From Streptomyces sp. NBC_00442 (lineage in GTDB: Bacteria; Actinomycetota; Actinomycetes; Streptomycetales; Streptomycetaceae): DNA of 64,000 nucleotides. The notes beneath the pieces are model-generated. The model saw only the letters and a program-made list of their open reading frames with translations. It made no database searches and was not told where the DNA came from. Below are positions 9,956-19,193 of this stretch, in pieces; the stretch's first letter is position 1, and each line of letters begins with the position of its first letter. The DNA lies in the NCBI RefSeq assembly GCF_036014195.1, contig NZ_CP107918.1, positions 6,944,001 through 7,008,000 of the forward strand, read 5' to 3'. The translations under genes and the position numbers were made by a program.

Positions 9956-10182
9956 GTCTCCCCCGTGATGATCCACGGCGCGTCCATGAGCGCCGGCCGT
10001 CCCGGGGGGCGGGAAGCGTCGGCGCCAAGGGCGGCCCGTCGAAGAGGGCCTCCAGGTGCCGGATCCAAGCGCGCGCACGGGGTCGGTCCCCCCCATGCAC
10101 CCGTGCCGATTCCCCCGAGATCGAGTGGCGTCGACCCACGCGCCGCCGTGCGGGCGTGAGGTGGTCGCGCTGTCAGGATTGC

Positions 10183-10286
10183 CAGTACGCAAGTGCTGAA
10201 CTGCCGAAGTGCGTCGGTGCCGTAGTGCAGGAACGCTGTCGTGCAGGCGTGCGCAAGTACCGGAGTGCAGAGGTGTGTTGTCGTGC
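10183..10286. repeat. 8-bp imperfect tandem repeat array
   Basis: About 12-13 contiguous octamers share the pattern NNGTGCNG: AAGTGCTG, AACTGCCG, AAGTGCGT, CGGTGCCG, TAGTGCAG, GAACGCTG, TCGTGCAG, GCGTGCGC, AAGTACCG, GAGTGCAG and so on. The register is kept without gaps over about 100 bp. It lies in the roughly 395-bp stretch (9956-10350) between the formyltransferase start and the truncated MFS gene, which otherwise holds no gene I can support. It could be a regulator-binding array for the biosynthetic genes or a relic minisatellite. Confidence 0.8.
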
Positions 10287-10350
10287 GGTCGGGCCGTGAC
10301 GTCCCCCGCCCCGGCGCCGGTTCCTCCCCCTGGCGCCCCGCCCATCATTC

Positions 10351-11352
10351 GTCATCGGACCGGCCGCGGGTGGCCTCCTGCTGCGCGCCTTCGGCTGGCG
10401 CTCCGTGTTCTACATCAACCTGCCGCTGTGCGGCGCGATGCTGATCGCTGCCGTGGTGATCCTGCCGAAGCGGCGCTGGCTCGGCACCGGGGACCGGTTG
10501 CCGGACCCGGTGGGCAGCATCGCGCTCGCCCTGGGCATCGGCGGCGTGGTGAGCGCCCTTACCGAGGGTGATACCTGGGGCTGGACGGACGTCCGCACCG
10601 TCGGACTCGGCCTTGCCGGACTCGTGCTCGTCGCGGTGACCGTGCTGCGTTCGCGCAGCCACCCCGCTCCGGCCCTGGAGATGTCGGTGTGGCGCAGCCC
10701 TGTCTTCCGCACCGCCAACGTGGGCCTCGGGCTGCTCAACATGACGATGTTCGCGTGGATGCTGGCGGCCCCGCTGTTCGCCGCCGACATCTGGCACTGG
10801 TCGGTCCTCCGGGCGGCCGGGGCGCTGAGCGTCGGCGCGGTCTCCTCGATGGCCGGCTCCCTGGCCGCCGGGCGGCTCACCCGTCCCGCTACCCAGGTGA
10901 AGGTGACGGTCCTCGGCGCGCTGTCCTTCACCGGCAGCAACGCCATCTGGGCCTCCGGCCTCTTCGGCGCGACGCCCAACTTCCTGGGCGGCTGGCTTCC
11001 TGCCGCGATCCTCGGCGGCGGCGGGCTCGGCCTCGCCATCACCTGCCTGTCGTCGCTCGCGGCCGGGACGGTGCCGCCCGCGAAGTTCGCGGGCGGCCTC
11101 GGCATGACCCTGACGGTCCGCCAGGTCGGCGGCTCGGTCGGCGTCGCGGGATTCGCCTCGATCATGGCCTCGGGACCGGCGCCCGGCGGCATCTCGTCCT
11201 TCCATCACGTGTATGTCGGGGCGATGGCCGTCAACATCCTGTGCGCGGCCGTGGTGTGCACCATGCTCCTCGTGCTCCGGCCGAAGCCGGCGCCGGCGGT
11301 CGCGGCGCCGGCGCCGGCCCCGCAGGACCGGGGGGCCACCCCGGCCCCGTAA
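10351..11352 (+). pseudogene. 5'-truncated MFS (DHA2-type) drug exporter
   Basis: The reading frame begins in the middle of a 14-TM major facilitator protein: VIGPAAGGLLLRAFGWRSVF is the conserved motif C region that normally lies near TM5. About ten hydrophobic segments and the normal C-terminus follow. Upstream of 10351 the frame loses all transporter character and has no start; the first ATG (10405) would give only 315 residues without the first four helices. The gene has therefore lost its N-terminal third, probably by a deletion or rearrangement that also created the junction next to the repeat array. It may once have exported the product of the adjacent biosynthetic cluster. Confidence 0.8.
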
Positions 11353-11361
11353 CACCCGGTA

Positions 11362-11394
11362 CCCCAATAGCCTTGCAGCGCAAGGGTATTGGGG
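11362..11394. terminator. Hairpin after the MFS remnant
   Basis: Inverted repeat CCCCAATA-g-CCTTG / CAAGG-g-TATTGGGG with a 5-base loop lies 10 bases after the stop of the MFS remnant and in the convergent gap before the thiolase gene. A likely factor-independent terminator, possibly bidirectional. Confidence 0.7.
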
Positions 11395-11407
11395 CGACAC
11401 CGAAAAG

Positions 11408-11448
11408 GGCCCTCTGGCCGCGACCGCGATGGCCGCGCCCAGAGGGCC
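11408..11448. terminator. Hairpin downstream of thiolase
   Basis: A perfect 10-bp stem, GGCCCTCTGG paired with CCAGAGGGCC, preceded by AAAA on the plus strand, which gives a U-tract for minus-strand transcripts leaving the thiolase gene. Likely thiolase terminator. Confidence 0.6.
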
Positions 11449-11504
11449 TGTTGTCGACTCCGTCTGCTCCGGCGGCCACCGGCCGCGCCGGCGCACCGCC
11501 CCCG

Positions 11505-12695
11505 TCAGGCGGACGGCACGCGGATCAGCAGCGCGTCGCCCTGCCCGCCGCCGCCGCACAGCGCCGCCGCGCCGAGACCGCCGCCGCGACGGCGCAGCTC
11601 GTACGCCAGATGCACCACGAGCCGGGCGCCGGAAGCGCCGATCGGGTGGCCGAGCGCGATGGCCCCGCCGTCGACGTTCACGATGTCGGGGCTGAGGCCC
11701 AACTGCTCGGTGGAGACGATGCCGACGGCGGAGAACGCCTCGTTGATCTCCACCAGGTCCAGGTCGGACGCCTCCAGCTTGGCCTTGGTCAGCGCAGCCC
11801 TGATCGCGTTCGACGGCTGTTCGTGCAGGCTCGCGTCCGGGCCGGCCACCACGCCGTGGGCGCCGATCTCGGCGATCCAGGAGAGCCCGAGCTCCTCGGC
11901 CTTGGCCTTGCTCGCCACGACCACGGCCGCGGCGCCGTCGGAGATCTGGGACGCGGTGCCGGCCGTGATGGTGCCGTCGGCGTCGTACACGGGCCGCAGC
12001 TTGGCCAGGACCTCCGCGGTGGTGTCGGGACGCACACCCTCATCGGTGTCGCACACCACCGGGTCGCCCTTGCGCTGCGGGACCGTGACCGGCGCCATCT
12101 CCTCGGCGAACCGGCCGGCCGCCGCCGCGGCCGCGGCCCGCTGGTGCGAGGCCGCGGCGAAGGCGTCCTGCTTCTCGCGGGTGACCCCGTCGTAGCGGCT
12201 GTTGTACTTCTCGGTCGAGACGCCCATGCCCACTTGGTCGAAGGGGCAGAACAGGCCGTCGTGGATCATGTGGTCGATCATCTGCACGTCACCGGCCTTG
12301 AAGCCGGCACGCGACTGGGGAAGAACGTGCGGAGCCTGCGACATGGACTCCTGGCCGCCCGCCACGACCAGGTCGAACTCGCCGGCCCTGATCAGCTGGT
12401 CGGCCAGCGCGATGGAGTCGATGCCGGACAGGCACACCTTGTTGACGGTCAGCGCCGGAACGCTCATCGGGATGCCGGCGGCCACCGCGGCCTGGCGGGC
12501 CGGGATCTGGCCGGCGCCCGCGGTGAGCACCTGCCCCATGATGGTGTACTCCACCTGCTCGGGAGCCACCCCGGCCTTCTCCAGGGCCGCCCTGATCGCG
12601 ATGGCTCCGAGCTGAGCACCGGAGAAGTCCTTCAGAGCCCCGAGCAGGCGACCGGTGGGGGTACGGGCCCCAGCCAGGATGACGGAACCGGACAC
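11505..12695 (-). CDS. Acetyl-CoA C-acetyltransferase (thiolase)
   Basis: A 396-residue thiolase with all three signature elements: the acyl-accepting cysteine in VNKVCLSG, the histidine in [14 protein letters not shown], and the C-terminal cysteine in [10 protein letters not shown]. It catalyses reversible Claisen condensation of two acetyl-CoA or thiolytic release of acetyl-CoA, in the cytoplasm. The GTG start at 12695 is chosen because GGAGGA lies five bases upstream (ACGGAGGACATC); an upstream GTG at 12728 would add 11 residues without a good site. It is monocistronic, with a hairpin on its 3' side. Length fits the acetoacetyl-CoA thiolase group. Whether it serves fatty acid degradation or butanoate or PHB metabolism cannot be told from the sequence. 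Confidence 0.93.
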   Translation of the reverse strand: MSGSVILAGARTPTGRLLGALKDFSGAQLGAIAIRAALEKAGVAPEQVEYTIMGQVLTAGAGQIPARQAAVAAGIPMSVPALTVNKVCLSGIDSIALADQLIRAGEFDLVVAGGQESMSQAPHVLPQSRAGFKAGDVQMIDHMIHDGLFCPFDQVGMGVSTEKYNSRYDGVTREKQDAFAAASHQRAAAAAAAGRFAEEMAPVTVPQRKGDPVVCDTDEGVRPDTTAEVLAKLRPVYDADGTITAGTASQISDGAAAVVVASKAKAEELGLSWIAEIGAHGVVAGPDASLHEQPSNAIRAALTKAKLEASDLDLVEINEAFSAVGIVSTEQLGLSPDIVNVDGGAIALGHPIGASGARLVVHLAYELRRRGGGLGAAALCGGGGQGDALLIRVPSA

Positions 12696-12839
12696 GATGT
12701 CCTCCGTGGGTTGGAAGTGGTGGGCCACAACACGGCTACATTACCCACGAGTTGGGCCCGCGAAGTGCACGCTGCGACGGTGTGAGCGAGGGCACAGCCG
12801 AATGGCGGAGTGCCGCATGTCCACCCGCGGGAACGTCGA

Positions 12840-13520
12840 CTACGGCGCCGGAACCACCTGTTCGTCGACGGCCCTCGCCGTGGCCGGACGGCCGTCCTGG
12901 AGCTGCTGCAGACGCTTCAGCGTCGCGGCGAGCGTGGCCTGCGCGCCCGAGGGGTCGTCCCCGGTACCGCCCTCGACCCTGACGCGCACCACGACCCTGC
13001 CCGAGCGGCTGTATCCATAGACGCTGTCCTCGCTCGCTCCGGGGTTGACGACCAGCGTGCTCTCGTCCCCCACGGGCGCCGTGGGGGACTGCTCCTTGGC
13101 CGTCTCGGTGCCCTTGCGCGCCACGTAGGAGGTGTGTGCGTTCTCGGCCGTGTCGAAGAGGCAGATGTCCACGTAACTCATGTTGCGCGTGGACCCGTTG
13201 TATTCGTACGAGGCGTCGCCGCCGCGGATCCACCCCTTCGGCGCGGACTCCGCGTCCCTCACGTTGCAGTACTCGCCCTTGATGACCTTCTTGTCGCCGT
13301 GCGGGGACCAGCCGCGGGTCATCTCGCCGTAGCCGGGCAGGGATTGAGTGATGGCGGCCTGGGAGAGCTCCTTCGTGATCGGCTTCGGGGCGGGGGAGGA
13401 GAGGTGTTTGTTGCCGTCCGACGCGCTGGAGGGCGCACTCGAACCGCCGCCGGAGGAACAGGCGGTGAGCGCGGCGGTGCCGACGAGCGTGGTCAGGAGG
13501 GCGAGGCGTACGCGTGACAT
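12840..13520 (-). CDS. Secreted lipoprotein, DUF3558-like
   Basis: A 226-residue protein with a short basic N-terminus, a hydrophobic stretch and the lipobox LTAC (Cys21), followed by a Gly/Ser-rich linker. It is predicted to be lipidated and held on the outer face of the membrane. The mature part has three more cysteines (EYCNV, DICLF and the lipobox Cys apart) and resembles the DUF3558 lipoproteins common in Streptomyces, whose function is unknown. It ends near the thiolase promoter and is divergent from the EF-hand gene. Identity as DUF3558 is by general pattern only. Confidence 0.8.
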   Translation of the reverse strand: MSRVRLALLTTLVGTAALTACSSGGGSSAPSSASDGNKHLSSPAPKPITKELSQAAITQSLPGYGEMTRGWSPHGDKKVIKGEYCNVRDAESAPKGWIRGGDASYEYNGSTRNMSYVDICLFDTAENAHTSYVARKGTETAKEQSPTAPVGDESTLVVNPGASEDSVYGYSRSGRVVVRVRVEGGTGDDPSGAQATLAATLKRLQQLQDGRPATARAVDEQVVPAP

Positions 13521-13663
13521 GGGCGCAGCCTATGCAGTCGTGATCATGGGTCGGGGCGGGTGCGAGCAGGTGTTTGTTCGTGCACATGTGCCCGTGGGGC
13601 GGAAGGGGTGTGCCGACCTATAGTGGCCGCTGTCCGCCGGGTCGGCGTCGAGGGAGGCCCCGC

Positions 13664-14206
13664 ATGGCCAGCGCGTTTCAGGTACACAAGCTCAAGGGCA
13701 TGTTCGCCGCGTTCGACGCGGACGGTGACGGTTGCCTCCGCGAAGAGGATTTCACCGCGCTCGTCGCCCGGTGGCGGCGGATGCCGGCCGTGGCCCCCGG
13801 GACGGAGCTGCACGAGCGGGTCGAGGCGCTCCTGATGGGATGGTGGGCGGCGCTGCTCGACGCCGGGAACACCAAGGGCGACGGCACGGTGGACATGAGC
13901 GAATTCCTGGGCCTGGTCGATGAGTTGCCCGCCAGGGTCGCCGAGGTCACCGCGACGGCCGACACCCTCTTCGACGCCGTGGACGCCAATCGCGACGGCC
14001 GCATCGACGCCGACGAACACCGCACCCTCGTCGAGACGTGGAACGGCCGCCCCGTGGACATGGCCGGCGTCTTCGAGCTGCTCGACCTGAACGGCGACGG
14101 CCACCTCAGCCGTGAGGAATTCGCCCTCCTGTGGCGCCAGTTCTGGATCAGCGACGACCCCGCGGAACCGGGCAACTGGCTCTGCGGCCGTATCCCCGCG
14201 CGGTAG
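13664..14206 (+). CDS. EF-hand calcium-binding protein (calmodulin/CabB-like)
   Basis: A 180-residue soluble protein with four EF-hand positions. Loops 1 (DADGDGCLREED), 3 (DANRDGRIDADE) and 4 (DLNGDGHLSREE) keep the Asp/Asn ligands; loop 1 has Asp instead of Glu at position 12. Loop 2 (DAGNTKGDGTVD) is degenerate, the usual state in calerythrin-like bacterial proteins. It should bind calcium in the cytoplasm as a buffer or sensor. The ATG at 13664 follows GAGGGAGG at good spacing. No partner gene is evident next to it. Confidence 0.92.
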   Translation: MASAFQVHKLKGMFAAFDADGDGCLREEDFTALVARWRRMPAVAPGTELHERVEALLMGWWAALLDAGNTKGDGTVDMSEFLGLVDELPARVAEVTATADTLFDAVDANRDGRIDADEHRTLVETWNGRPVDMAGVFELLDLNGDGHLSREEFALLWRQFWISDDPAEPGNWLCGRIPAR

Positions 14207-14305
14207 GCCGGCCGGCCCCCGGGCCGACGGGTGCGGGCCGCGCGGCCGGGGCGCGGATGGCAGGGTGTCGGGGGCCCGTACCGCTCACCCTGGGAGGCCC
14301 CCGGC

Positions 14306-14979
14306 ATGGCCGTCATTCACCGAACGGTCCTGACTCCGACAGAGGTGGAACTGCTCGCCGCGTGGCTGCCTTCGCGCCCGTGGTACCGCGGTACGGGCAC
14401 CCCGGAGTTGGCCAAGGCCGGCGGCTTCCGCGTGGACGACCCGCAGGGTGAGGCGGGGATCGAGTTCGTCGTGGTGACCGACGGCCCCGGGAACGGCCCG
14501 GGATCCGAGGCGATCACCTACCTGGTTCCGCTCACCTACCGCGGCGCTCCGCTCGAGGGGCCGCCCCTGCCCTCGTCGGCACGATGGAGCACGGCGTGCT
14601 GGGGCGGCGCTGGGCCTACGACGCGTGCCACGACCCGGTGGCGGTCGCCCGGATGACGGCACTGATCTAGGGCCGGGCCCAGGCCCAGGACCAGAACGCC
14701 AGTGACGTACCGGACCGGGACGTCATGCGCTCCTTCACCGGCCACGGTCCGGCCTTCGACGCCGTCCCCGCCGCCGTGGACGACCAGGAGGGAACCACGC
14801 CGTCGGCCGGGCAGGACGGCCCGGTCCTCCACCTGCGCCGGGTGCTGCGGTCGGTGCGGGACGGCCCGTCGGCCCTCCCGGAGGGCGCGACCGGCCACAT
14901 CCGCGGCCCCTGGCACACGCCGGCCGGCACCCGGACCGGCGGACTCTTCGCCGTCCTGTACGCCAACCCGCCGGCCTAG
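14306..14979 (+). pseudogene. Disrupted maltokinase N-terminal cap-like protein gene
   Basis: The N-terminal part (MAVIHRTVLTPTEVELLAAW..., LAKAGGFRVDDPQGE, TYLVPLTYRGAPLEG) matches the stand-alone proteins resembling the maltokinase N-terminal cap. After PLEG near 14570 similarity moves to another frame (LVGTMEHGVLGRRWAYDACHDPV), so an indel has occurred in GGGCCGCCCC. That frame then meets TAG at 14668-14670, and beyond it the same frame continues with recognisable family sequence (RSFTGHG, DDQEGT, ALPEGATGHIRG, GLFAVL) to a stop at 14977-14979. One frameshift and one nonsense codon together make this a pseudogene of about 224 codons. The start at 14306 follows GGGAGG. Confidence 0.85.
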
Positions 14980-15063
14980 GGCGTCTACGCTCTGGTCACC
15001 GACACCGGAACAGGCCCGCGTGTACGGAGACGATCCGTGTGCGCGGACGAGGGGGGAAGCTCC

Positions 15064-15375
15064 GTGACCGACGACCAGAGCGGCGTGGTCCTGTACTGGC
15101 GCCCCATGTGCGCCTTCTGCATCAGACTCCGTCTGCGGCTGCTGTTCACGCCGCTGCGCTACGTCAAGGTGAACATCTGGCGGGACCCCGAGGCGGCCGC
15201 GTTCGTCCGGTCGGTCGCGGACGGGAACGAGACCGTGCCCACCGTGACGGTGGCCGGGCGCCCGATGGTGAACCCGTCGAAGAAAGAACTGCTCGCCGCG
15301 GTCGCGGCCCACTCCCCGGGCTCGATGTCCCGCACCGGCCGGCCGGCCACGTCCGCGTCCGACGTGCCCGACTGA
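15064..15375 (+). CDS. Glutaredoxin-like (mycoredoxin-type) protein
   Basis: A 103-residue thioredoxin-fold protein with WRPMCAFC, a CxxC redox site near the N-terminus, and the cis-proline region TVPTVTVAGRPMVNPS. It probably reduces mixed disulfides, with mycothiol as the actinobacterial partner, in the cytoplasm. The GTG at 15064 is chosen because GAGGGGGGAAG sits just upstream; a GTG at 15037 is also in frame. The C-terminal 15 residues are low complexity. The gene stands alone. Confidence 0.85.
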   Translation: MTDDQSGVVLYWRPMCAFCIRLRLRLLFTPLRYVKVNIWRDPEAAAFVRSVADGNETVPTVTVAGRPMVNPSKKELLAAVAAHSPGSMSRTGRPATSASDVPD

Positions 15376-15658
15376 GCGGTCGGGCGGTCGGGCGGTCGGG
15401 CGATCCCCGTGCGACGGCCTTCGCTTTCCCGCACGGCGGCCTTCGGCTTTCCGGCGCTGCCCGCCCCGTCCGCGTACCGCCGGAACGTCGTGTCCGAAAA
15501 GCGCCAGTGATGGGCGCGGGAAACACGGATCGTGGAGGTGCACAGCACCCAGCACGCCCCACCTCTCACGCGTGCCGCGCACGTGGCCGGGCACCCGCCC
15601 GAGCGCCCGATCGTACGACGGCCGCCGCGGGGTGCCGTACCGCAAGGGAGGCAGCACC

Positions 15659-16387
15659 ATGAGCACCACCACCGCACGCACGGCCGTCGGAGACCGCCCC
15701 GCCGCCGACGACTGGAGCGCCCTGGCCGGCGAACTCGACGCGCACGGGCACGCGTTGACCCGGCAGCTCCTCACGCCCGGCGAATGCCGGGAGATCACCG
15801 CCCTGTACGACGACACGGAGCGGTTCCGCACCACCATCGACATGGCCCGCTACCGGTTCGGCTCCGGCGAGTACCGCTACTTCACCCATGAACTACCTCC
15901 TGTCGTAGCCGAGTTGAGGGCCGCCTTCTATCCGCGTCTGCTCGTCGTCGCCCGCGACTGGGCCGAGAAGCTCGGTAAGCCCGCGCCTTGGCCCGACAGC
16001 CTCGACGAGTGGCTGGCGATGTGCCACGCGGCAGGTCAGGACCGCTCGGCGCAGATCCTGCTGCGCTACGGACCCGGCGACTGGAACGCACTGCACCGCG
16101 ACGTGTTCGGCGACATGCTCTTCCCCCTCCAGGTCGTCATCGGCCTGGACGCACCGGATGTCGACTACAGCGGGGGCGAGTTCCTGATGACCGAGCAGCG
16201 CCCACGCGCCCAGACCCGCGGCTCGGCCACCGTCCTGCCCCAGGGGCACGGCCTCATCTTCACCACCCGGGACCGGCCCGTCGCGAGCAGGCGCGGCTGG
16301 TCGAACGGGCCGATGCGGCACGGGGTGAGCACCGTGCGCTCCGGGCGGCGCCACACCCTCGGCCTCGTCTTCCACGACGCCGCGTGA
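15659..16387 (+). CDS. 2-oxoglutarate/Fe(II)-dependent oxygenase family protein
   Basis: A 242-residue protein with the iron-binding pattern of the double-stranded beta-helix oxygenases: HRD in NALHRDVFGDM, a distal histidine in PMRHGVST, and an arginine shortly after (GRRHTLGLVFHD) placed to bind 2-oxoglutarate. It is expected to hydroxylate a small molecule or protein side chain in the cytoplasm; the substrate is unknown. The ATG at 15659 follows AAGGGAGG. The 283 bases before it hold three copies of GGTCGGGC near 15379-15402 and nothing else obvious. Confidence 0.85.
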   Translation: MSTTTARTAVGDRPAADDWSALAGELDAHGHALTRQLLTPGECREITALYDDTERFRTTIDMARYRFGSGEYRYFTHELPPVVAELRAAFYPRLLVVARDWAEKLGKPAPWPDSLDEWLAMCHAAGQDRSAQILLRYGPGDWNALHRDVFGDMLFPLQVVIGLDAPDVDYSGGEFLMTEQRPRAQTRGSATVLPQGHGLIFTTRDRPVASRRGWSNGPMRHGVSTVRSGRRHTLGLVFHDAA

Positions 16388-16642
16388 CCCGACCGCCCCT
16401 GCCCAGCCCGCGCATGCGGGCGATGGGGCCGGGGCCACCGGGCCGGAGGGCGGCCGACGGGCGGGACCGCCTGGGGCCCGTCCGATGGGTCGGTGAACGT
16501 TGTGGGCAGGGTCCGCCACACGGCTGCTACGGAAACGATTCGGTGTCCACGGACAGGTGACAGCACACCACTCCCGCGTTGAGAGCGTGACGGCATGGAG
16601 AGCACTGGGGTGGAATCTGTCACTCCGCATAAGGATGCCCCC

Positions 16643-16990
16643 ATGCGTCTTCGTTCCTCCCTCGCCGCCGCCGTCGGCGCCCTCGCGCTCGCCGTCACCC
16701 TGCCGGCCTCGTCCGCCGGCGCCGCGACCGGCCAGTTCGTCTTCACGTACGAGCGTGACGGCAAGACCATCGAGGACAAGCTGCACGACCCGCGGGCCCG
16801 GTTCTGCATCAACCTGGACGAGGTCTCCAAGCCGGGCACGACGCCCGCGCACTCCCCGCGCAACCGGACCAACAGCCGCGCGACGGTCTACCCCGAAATC
16901 GACTGCGAGGGCGAGGGCGTCGGCCTGAAGGCGCTCAGCGGTAAAGCCGGCCCGGAGGTCAAGGTCCGTTCCGTCATCTTCAACCAGTAG
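16643..16990 (+). CDS. Small secreted protein of unknown function
   Basis: A 115-residue protein with a Sec signal peptide (MRLRSS then a hydrophobic run, probable cleavage after AGA near residue 27). The roughly 88-residue mature part has exactly two cysteines (RFCINL and EIDCEG), able to form one disulfide. I do not recognise the family. The ATG at 16643 has AAGGA upstream; an ATG at 16595 would spoil the signal peptide. The 255 bases before it contain no supported gene. Confidence 0.75.
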   Translation: MRLRSSLAAAVGALALAVTLPASSAGAATGQFVFTYERDGKTIEDKLHDPRARFCINLDEVSKPGTTPAHSPRNRTNSRATVYPEIDCEGEGVGLKALSGKAGPEVKVRSVIFNQ

Positions 16991-17106
16991 CTCACTGCCG
17001 ACGACACTCCCGGTGGGACCGCGGCCCAGGCGGGTGCGAGGAGCTCCACCGGTGAAGCGGGGTACTCGCACTCGCTCCGCCGTAGACGGTCAGCCGGGCA
17101 TTGCTC

Positions 17107-17517
17107 CTAGCGGGTGGCCTGCTGCTGGATGCGGATCATGTTGCCCGAGGGGTCGCGGAACGCGCAGTCCCGGGGGCCCCACGGCTGGTCGATGGGCTCC
17201 TGAAGAACCTCGGCGCCCGATGCCCGTACCTTCTCGAAGGTCGCGTCGAGATCGGCCGTCCTGAACACGAGCGTCGGCAGGACGCCCTTGACGAGGAGTT
17301 CCTGCAAGGCGTCCCCATCGTTCTGGGACCGGCCGGCGTGCGGCTCGGACAGGACGATTTCGAGCCCCGGCTGGGTCGCGCTGCCGAGGGTCACCCAGCG
17401 GAAACCGCCCGAGGCCACGTCGTTGCGGACCTCAAGGCCCAGCGCGTCGCGGTAGAAGCCGAGCGACTCGTCCGGGTCGTTGACGGTGACGTGGCAGTAC
17501 TGGAGTGCGATGGTCAT
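17107..17517 (-). CDS. VOC (glyoxalase/bleomycin resistance) family protein
   Basis: A 136-residue protein with the paired beta-alpha-beta-beta-beta units of the vicinal oxygen chelate fold: HVTVNDPDESLGFYRDALGLEV in the first half and PTLVFRTADLDATFEKVRASGAEV ... DCAFRDPSGNMIRI in the second. Candidate metal ligands are His12, Glu56 and a C-terminal acidic position. It starts 10 bases after the stop of the AraC gene, so the two are co-transcribed and the regulator probably controls it. Substrate unknown. Confidence 0.88.
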   Translation of the reverse strand: MTIALQYCHVTVNDPDESLGFYRDALGLEVRNDVASGGFRWVTLGSATQPGLEIVLSEPHAGRSQNDGDALQELLVKGVLPTLVFRTADLDATFEKVRASGAEVLQEPIDQPWGPRDCAFRDPSGNMIRIQQQATR

Positions 17518-17527
17518 GCCGCACACG

Positions 17528-17974
17528 TTAGGCGGCGGCGTCGCCGTCCGCTGCTCGGACCGTGGCCGTGCCCGTGGGGGTGCGCGTCGGGCGGGTGTGC
17601 AGCTTCGCCACGCACGGGGGCATGGCCGCCACGGCGCTGTGCTCCCGGGCCCGGTACGAGCTCGGCGTCTCGCCCACGATTTCGGTGAACCGGGAACTGA
17701 ACGAGCCGAGCGACGTACAGCCGACCGCCATGCACGCGTCGGTCACGCTCGTCCCGGCCCGCAGCAGCGCCATCGCGCGCTCGATCCGGCGGGTCATGAG
17801 GTAGCTGTAGGGCGTCTCGCCGTAGACGGCACGGAACCGGCGGGAGAAGTGGGCCGGCGACATCAGGGCGTGCCGGGCCATGGCCGGAACGTCGAGGGGC
17901 TTGGCGTACTCCCGGTCGATGAGATCCCGCGCTCGGCGCAGGTGCACGAGGTTGGCGAGGTCTTCCGGGGTCAT
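17528..17974 (-). CDS. AraC-family transcriptional regulator (DNA-binding domain only)
   Basis: A 148-residue protein made almost entirely of the two helix-turn-helix motifs of AraC/XylS regulators (DVPAMARHALMSPAHFSRRF and SVTDACMAVGCTSLGSFSSRF). There is no N-terminal sensor domain, so it is a short-form regulator. It forms an operon with the downstream VOC gene, an arrangement seen repeatedly in actinomycetes. The C-terminal tail is Ala/Thr-rich. Confidence 0.9.
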   Translation of the reverse strand: MTPEDLANLVHLRRARDLIDREYAKPLDVPAMARHALMSPAHFSRRFRAVYGETPYSYLMTRRIERAMALLRAGTSVTDACMAVGCTSLGSFSSRFTEIVGETPSSYRAREHSAVAAMPPCVAKLHTRPTRTPTGTATVRAADGDAAA

Positions 17975-18095
17975 GTCACGACGCTACCACCGGGCCGCCG
18001 GCCCGGTCGTCGAGACCGCCCGCGCACCGGGTGGCCCGCGCACGCGGGTTGCCCCGGCCGCCCCGACCGCCCCGGGAGGGCGGCCGGGGCCGGTT

Positions 18096-19193
18096 TCAGT
18101 GCCGGCCGTCCGGCAGCGGCGACGGCGGGGCCTCGCGCTGGTGGGGGAACGGCGAAACCTCGGGCTGCTCCCGCTGGAGCGAGACGGTCCGGGCCGGAGC
18201 GGGTATCGAGATGCCCTCGGCGCGGTAACGACGGTGCAGCCGCTTGATGAACTCGTGCTTGATCCGGTACTGGTTGCTGAACTCACCGACGCCGAGGATC
18301 ACCGTGAAGTTGATCCGCGAATCCGCGAACGTGTGGAAGCGAACGGCGGCCTCGTGCCCCGGCAGCGCCCCGGTGATGTCCGTCATCACGCTGTCCACGA
18401 CGTCCAGTGTCACCCGCTCGACGTGTTCGAGGTCGCTGTCGTAGCCGACCCCGACCTGCACCACGATCGACAACTCCTGTTCCGGGCGCGTGTAGTTGGT
18501 CATGTTGGTGCGGGCGAGCCGCGCGTTGGGGATGATCACGAGGTTGTTCGACAGGTTGCGCACCACCGTGTTGCGCCAGTTGATGTCGACGACGTACCCC
18601 TCCTCGCCGCCGCTGAGCCGGATGTAGTCCCCGGGCTGAACGGTCTTGGACGCGAGGATGTGCACCCCCGCGAAGAGGTTGGCGAGGGTGTCCTGGAGCG
18701 CGAGGGCCACCGCGAGGCCGCCCACACCGAGGGCCGTGAGCAGGGGCGCTATCGAGACGCCGACGGTTTCGAGGGCGACCAGGATGCCCATCGCCACCAC
18801 CACGACGCGCGTGATGTTGACGAAGATCGTGGCCGAGCCCGCGACGCCGGTCCGCGAGTGCGCCAGGGACTGCACGAGCCCCGCGACGACCCGGGCCACG
18901 GCGAGGGTGGTGATGAGGATGATGAGGGCGGTCAGCGCGTGGTTGACGATGCCCGAGACCCGCGCGGTCAGCGGCAGCTGCGCCGCGGCCGCCGCCGCGC
19001 CTGCGACCGTGGCCGCCCACGGGGCGATGGTGCGCAGCGCGTCGACGATGATGTCGTCCCCGCTCCACCGCGTCCTGAGCGCGTGCTTGCCCAGCCACTT
19101 CAGCACGATGCGGAGCAGCAGCCCCGCGGCGACGCCCGCCACCATCGCTATGGAGGCCGCCACCCAGTCGTGCAGGACAACGCCTCGGTTCAA
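18096..19193 (-). CDS. MscS-family small-conductance mechanosensitive channel
   Basis: A 365-residue membrane protein. Four hydrophobic segments precede a pore-lining helix rich in Gly and Ala (LGVGGLAVALALQDTLANLFAG), then the MscS beta domain (GDYIRLSGGEEGYVVDINWRNTVVR, NNLVIIPNARLA) and the alpha/beta cytoplasmic vestibule. It should open on membrane tension and release solutes during hypo-osmotic shock. The start at 19193 is the first Met of the frame. The gene stands alone; the C-terminus is a proline-rich tail. Confidence 0.92.
   Translation of the reverse strand: MNRGVVLHDWVAASIAMVAGVAAGLLLRIVLKWLGKHALRTRWSGDDIIVDALRTIAPWAATVAGAAAAAAQLPLTARVSGIVNHALTALIILITTLAVARVVAGLVQSLAHSRTGVAGSATIFVNITRVVVVAMGILVALETVGVSIAPLLTALGVGGLAVALALQDTLANLFAGVHILASKTVQPGDYIRLSGGEEGYVVDINWRNTVVRNLSNNLVIIPNARLARTNMTNYTRPEQELSIVVQVGVGYDSDLEHVERVTLDVVDSVMTDITGALPGHEAAVRFHTFADSRINFTVILGVGEFSNQYRIKHEFIKRLHRRYRAEGISIPAPARTVSLQREQPEVSPFPHQREAPPSPLPDGRH

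Noticed and set aside
14725..14979. A separate 84-residue gene.
   Set aside because: It is the C-terminal part of the disrupted maltokinase-cap-like gene, in the frame that continues past the TAG.
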